This document shows, one piece after another, positions 62,201 to 64,000 of a DNA stretch of 64,000 nt. The position numbers and the translations under genes were made by a program. The stretch covers positions 372,001 through 436,000 of the forward strand of contig NZ_JVLH01000009.1 of assembly GCF_001070855.1 (NCBI RefSeq). Direction: 5' to 3'. The notes under the pieces are model-generated. The model was not told where the DNA came from and did no database searches. It saw only the letters and a program-made list of their open reading frames with translations. The DNA comes from Trueperella pyogenes. GTDB taxonomy: Bacteria; Actinomycetota; Actinomycetes; Actinomycetales; Actinomycetaceae. The number at the start of each line of letters is the position of its first letter. Position 1 is the stretch's first letter.

Positions 62201-64000
62201 ACAGTCAACCAGCCTCCGACGGCGGTCCCAGATACCGTCCTGACCCGTCCGAACAGGCAACTGGGCGTCGCGGTGCTCCAAAACGATATTGATCCTGACG
62301 GCGATCCAATCTCGATCGTCCCCGGTTCTCTTCAGACTGCGACCGCAGAGCTAAAGCCTGAAATTCATGGAAATTCTATTGTTTTGACGACCCCCGCGCA
62401 GGATGGTTCCTACCTGGTGTCCTATGAAGTCACCGATAACCGCGGTGGTATTTCACGTGGAACATTGACAATCAACGTCGCAAATGACGCGCTGCTCCAA
62501 GCTCCTATCGCGCGCGATGACGTTGTTGCGGCCTCGCAGCTGCCGGCAAAGGGTGGCACTGTGAAGGTCCCGGTCTTGGCAAATGACGAAGACCCGGATG
62601 GTGATGTCAACAACCTGCGTGTGTCCACGAAGGCCGCAGGCGTCGAAGTGAACGGCTCCGACCTGATCATCACTCCACAAGAAGAGCGCATGATGGTCGT
62701 CTACACGGTTACTGACGCCGACGGTTTGAGCTCTTCGGCAGTTGTTTCCGTACCCGGACTTAAGCACAACCAGCCGACCATCGATACCACGAAGGTTCCC
62801 GTCAAGGTGCGCGCCGGTGAAGACGTCACCCTAGATATTTCCGACTACGTCATCGTTCGTGAAGGACGCAGCCCGCGTATCACCAATGCTGCAACGCTTC
62901 GTCCTTCTGCCGGCATCGATCAGGGAATGACCTTGAGCGATGAGCGGCACGTGAGTTTCCATGTGAATTCGGAATGGTCAGGGAAGTCATCCTTCTCCTT
63001 CGAAGTCTCTGACGGAGCTGCGGGTGATGACTCGGCCCTGACTGCGACCTTGACTTTGCCGCTGAAGGTAGAAGCCACGCAAAATCAGCCGGTTTCCTTC
63101 ATTCCTACCGCTATTAGGGTCGCTGCCGGAGAGGAAGCAACTGCCGTGGACCTCGCGCAGATGGTGCGAGATCCAGAAGGTGCAGACCCAGCGGGATTTA
63201 AGTACGACATTTCGAACCTTCCCGAGGGCGTTGCAATCAGCCTCGACGGGCATATCCTGCGAGTCCGAGCTGATGTGGACCGACCAAAGGGTTCTGTCGG
63301 TTCGGTAACCGTCAGCGTTGATGACGGTGCGGGTGCAGTGAGCGCTCAGATTCCGATCACTGTTGTCGCATCGACCCGACCGCTAATTCAGGTCTCGGAT
63401 GCGCTTTTGGAAGCGGCACGTTCGGGTGGCCTTGAGGCCGTTGACCTGACGCGCTACACGATCAATCCCTTCCCTGAGACGCCAATCCGTATTGTCGGCG
63501 CTTCAATTCAGATCGGTGAAGGAACCGTTGACCCCCAGGGAACGAACCTTAATATCACTCCTGCGGTTGGCTTCCGCGGACAGATGACCGTCCGTTATCG
63601 CCTGATGGATGCAACGGGAGATCCTGACCGTATCGTTGAAGGCAAGGTGCGTTTGGTGGTCCGTGACCGTCCTGACGCTCCGACGAATGTCTCACTGACT
63701 GCGACCGGCCCGGGCAGCGCGCTGGTGACCTTCCAAGCGGGTGCCGATAACGGTGCGACCATTACCGGTTTCACTGCGACGGACCGCGCAACGGGTCGTA
63801 GCTACCCCTGCGAGTCCGGCTCATGTGAACTCAGGGGTCTTGAGAACGGTCTGCGTCACTCCTTCACCGTTGTTGCGCATAACGCGGTCGGTGCTTCAGA
63901 TCCTTCCGCAGCCTCTCCCGAGGTCCTCATCGATATGCGTCCCGAAGCGCCCCTGGCGCCTAGAGTTGAGCCCGAAAACGGTGCAATTGTCGTGAAATGG
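59279..64000 (+). CDS. Giant Ig-like/Fn3 surface protein (3' truncated by window edge)
   Basis: A frame of 1574 codons runs from ATG 59279 to the last base with no stop. Residues about 18-40 (LPAALVAAFTVTVSTLAILHQG) are a membrane anchor or signal. Residues about 45-360 look like a beta-propeller-like region (repeats such as GQVWLAQVSS, GTLFAISAQAG, RVLVLPDG). From about 390 come many Ig-like (Ig_7/cadherin-like) modules, recognisable by PVLNNDSDADGDVLT, PLANDTDPNGDNLS, VLQNDIDPDGDPIS and VLANDEDPDGD, each an Asp-rich calcium-type loop. The last part (about 1460 on) is an Fn3 domain (RPDAPTNVSLTATGPGSALVTF). Actinomyces and bifidobacteria have such genes before moxR, DUF58, transglutaminase and PP2C/kinase genes. 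The SD is weak (GGTG). Confidence 0.88.
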   Translation, partial: MKQQHGASASRVNRRRLPAALVAAFTVTVSTLAILHQGVTTAEVDVDDGGIWVTNSSKRLVGHLNYDSRILDGALRTKTTEFDIGQSGNDVSFTDKTSHSVAPIDVAQVSVGAATSLPENTKVVQGGSRLAVMDPSQGQVWLAQVSSPSGTAYTDEGALASDMEQGAVAVSQKGTLFAISAQAGRRITVTREGQLDRLKSQDVEGLSGNAELVMTAVGEQSVALDKRNRVLVLPDGKLRNLADDGISGNIALQESGPESSSVLLATDRELISIPLKGGAATKIPASNDGASGTPSRPVFHKGCGYAAWSKSGAYLRNCTDPSLNKQMTVDSLKSAQSIVFRTNRTRIVLNDTTSGSVWMPEHDMVLMNDWDQIESQLEKKEKQEDSPQVTDQIADPERKEQNTPPDAVNDDFGIRPGRTTTLPVLNNDSDADGDVLTARPVTDPQFGKVTRTRGGRALQITDVPDNQTGSTSFTYEASDGKAVATARVNVSVHPWEMNSGPKQLRDPGVTLGNRAQIEYNVLNDWQDPDGDPIFLANAHAPEGIELQFREEGTLQIRDLGASVGAHTITLEVSDGRQSTTGTLTVNVQNPGNLPPVANADFYVARAGEVATISPLANDTDPNGDNLSLVALSVAPAGSQITPDLELGTVNFVAQAPGSYQFTYTVSDGPSTALGVIRVDVVEADQQAVPVAEDDLAVLPAGGSALVAPLNNDSDPAGGVLVVQRVEVPANLGLEVTLVDRHLLRITAPGGLESSVSFDYVVSNGTNTAKARITVVPTSAQDTKQPPELQPDRTRVRVGDIASVPVLANDRSPSGLTLKVDPNLQFTPNEAVGTPFVTGNLVRLEAGNTPGVMHVAYTVRDSAGNMATSTVTFEVLPKSGTNAQPQPKALTAWAVSGETTRIPVPLNGIDPDGDSVTLVGIEQSPTKGTVELGVDWLQYTPAPNTTGTDVFTYIVEDRQGKQASARVRVGIAQPATVNQPPTAVPDTVLTRPNRQLGVAVLQNDIDPDGDPISIVPGSLQTATAELKPEIHGNSIVLTTPAQDGSYLVSYEVTDNRGGISRGTLTINVANDALLQAPIARDDVVAASQLPAKGGTVKVPVLANDEDPDGDVNNLRVSTKAAGVEVNGSDLIITPQEERMMVVYTVTDADGLSSSAVVSVPGLKHNQPTIDTTKVPVKVRAGEDVTLDISDYVIVREGRSPRITNAATLRPSAGIDQGMTLSDERHVSFHVNSEWSGKSSFSFEVSDGAAGDDSALTATLTLPLKVEATQNQPVSFIPTAIRVAAGEEATAVDLAQMVRDPEGADPAGFKYDISNLPEGVAISLDGHILRVRADVDRPKGSVGSVTVSVDDGAGAVSAQIPITVVASTRPLIQVSDALLEAARSGGLEAVDLTRYTINPFPETPIRIVGASIQIGEGTVDPQGTNLNITPAVGFRGQMTVRYRLMDATGDPDRIVEGKVRLVVRDRPDAPTNVSLTATGPGSALVTFQAGADNGATITGFTATDRATGRSYPCESGSCELRGLENGLRHSFTVVAHNAVGASDPSAASPEVLIDMRPEAPLAPRVEPENGAIVVKW

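Overview
The window reads as chromosomal DNA from a Gram-positive actinobacterium, most probably an Actinomycetaceae relative (Actinomyces, Schaalia, Gleimia or Arcanobacterium type). The reasons are CarD, Lsr2, ClpC with a UVR domain, an actinobacterial-length XylA, GTG starts with GTGA/ATGA stop-start overlaps, many lipobox lipoproteins, sugar ABC operons without their own ATPase, and an Ig-like/Fn3 surface protein like those of Actinomyces and Bifidobacterium. By eye the G+C content is intermediate (mid-50s percent). No insertion sequence, prophage, CRISPR array, rRNA or integrase is visible. The gene order looks like ordinary chromosome with small accessory patches.

Layout. 1-4.0 kb: a TPP riboswitch followed by thiBPQ (thiamine uptake). 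4.0-6.4 kb: a SAM methyltransferase and a membrane alpha/beta hydrolase. 6.4-12.2 kb: a GH20 hexosaminidase, a ROK regulator with a perfect palindromic operator, and a sugar ABC transporter (binding protein plus two permeases). 12.3-16.9 kb: a flippase/pseudokinase fusion, a DedA protein, pheA and tRNA-Leu(CAG). 17-19.9 kb: a DUF1444-like protein, DUF4862 and a K+ channel. 19.9-25.7 kb: glmS, a second ROK regulator, xylA and xylB. 25.7-28.5 kb: an unexplained structured leader, then metY-metX. 28.6-32.8 kb: a Cthe_2159-type beta-helix lipoprotein, an antisense membrane protein, DUF4956 and a VTC polyphosphate-polymerase domain protein; the two forward transcription units share a duplicated 29-nt upstream element. 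32.9-37.8 kb: a RidA-family protein, a Cys/His-repeat DUF2249 protein, tRNA-Thr(CGT), a lone hemH, a ClC channel with a MarR regulator, and lsr2. 38-41.2 kb: asparaginase, a permease remnant, and two repeat-bearing lipoproteins (DUF3060 and OmpA). 41.4-49.9 kb: gpmA, carD-ispD, an Atg22-like MFS protein, ispF, thrC, cysS and rlmB. 49.9-59 kb: two poorly known proteins, purA, a hairpin cluster, a membrane protein, a nitrobindin-like protein, ygfZ, dtd and clpC. 59.3 kb to the end: a giant Ig-like/Fn3 protein cut by the window edge.

The most unusual genome-scale signal is a dispersed word, CGAGGCCG. I tallied about 50 copies by hand on both strands, against 3-4 expected from base composition. 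It lies in coding sequence in different reading frames, in intergenic DNA, and inside the stems or shoulders of three terminator-like hairpins (after pheA, purA and clpC). That pattern resembles DNA uptake sequences in Neisseria and Pasteurellaceae. Other candidates for follow-up are the metY leader RNA, the paired 29-nt element of the polyphosphate-type cluster, and the four-hairpin cluster after purA.

All calls come from reading the sequence and from knowledge of protein families. No database search or folding program was run.
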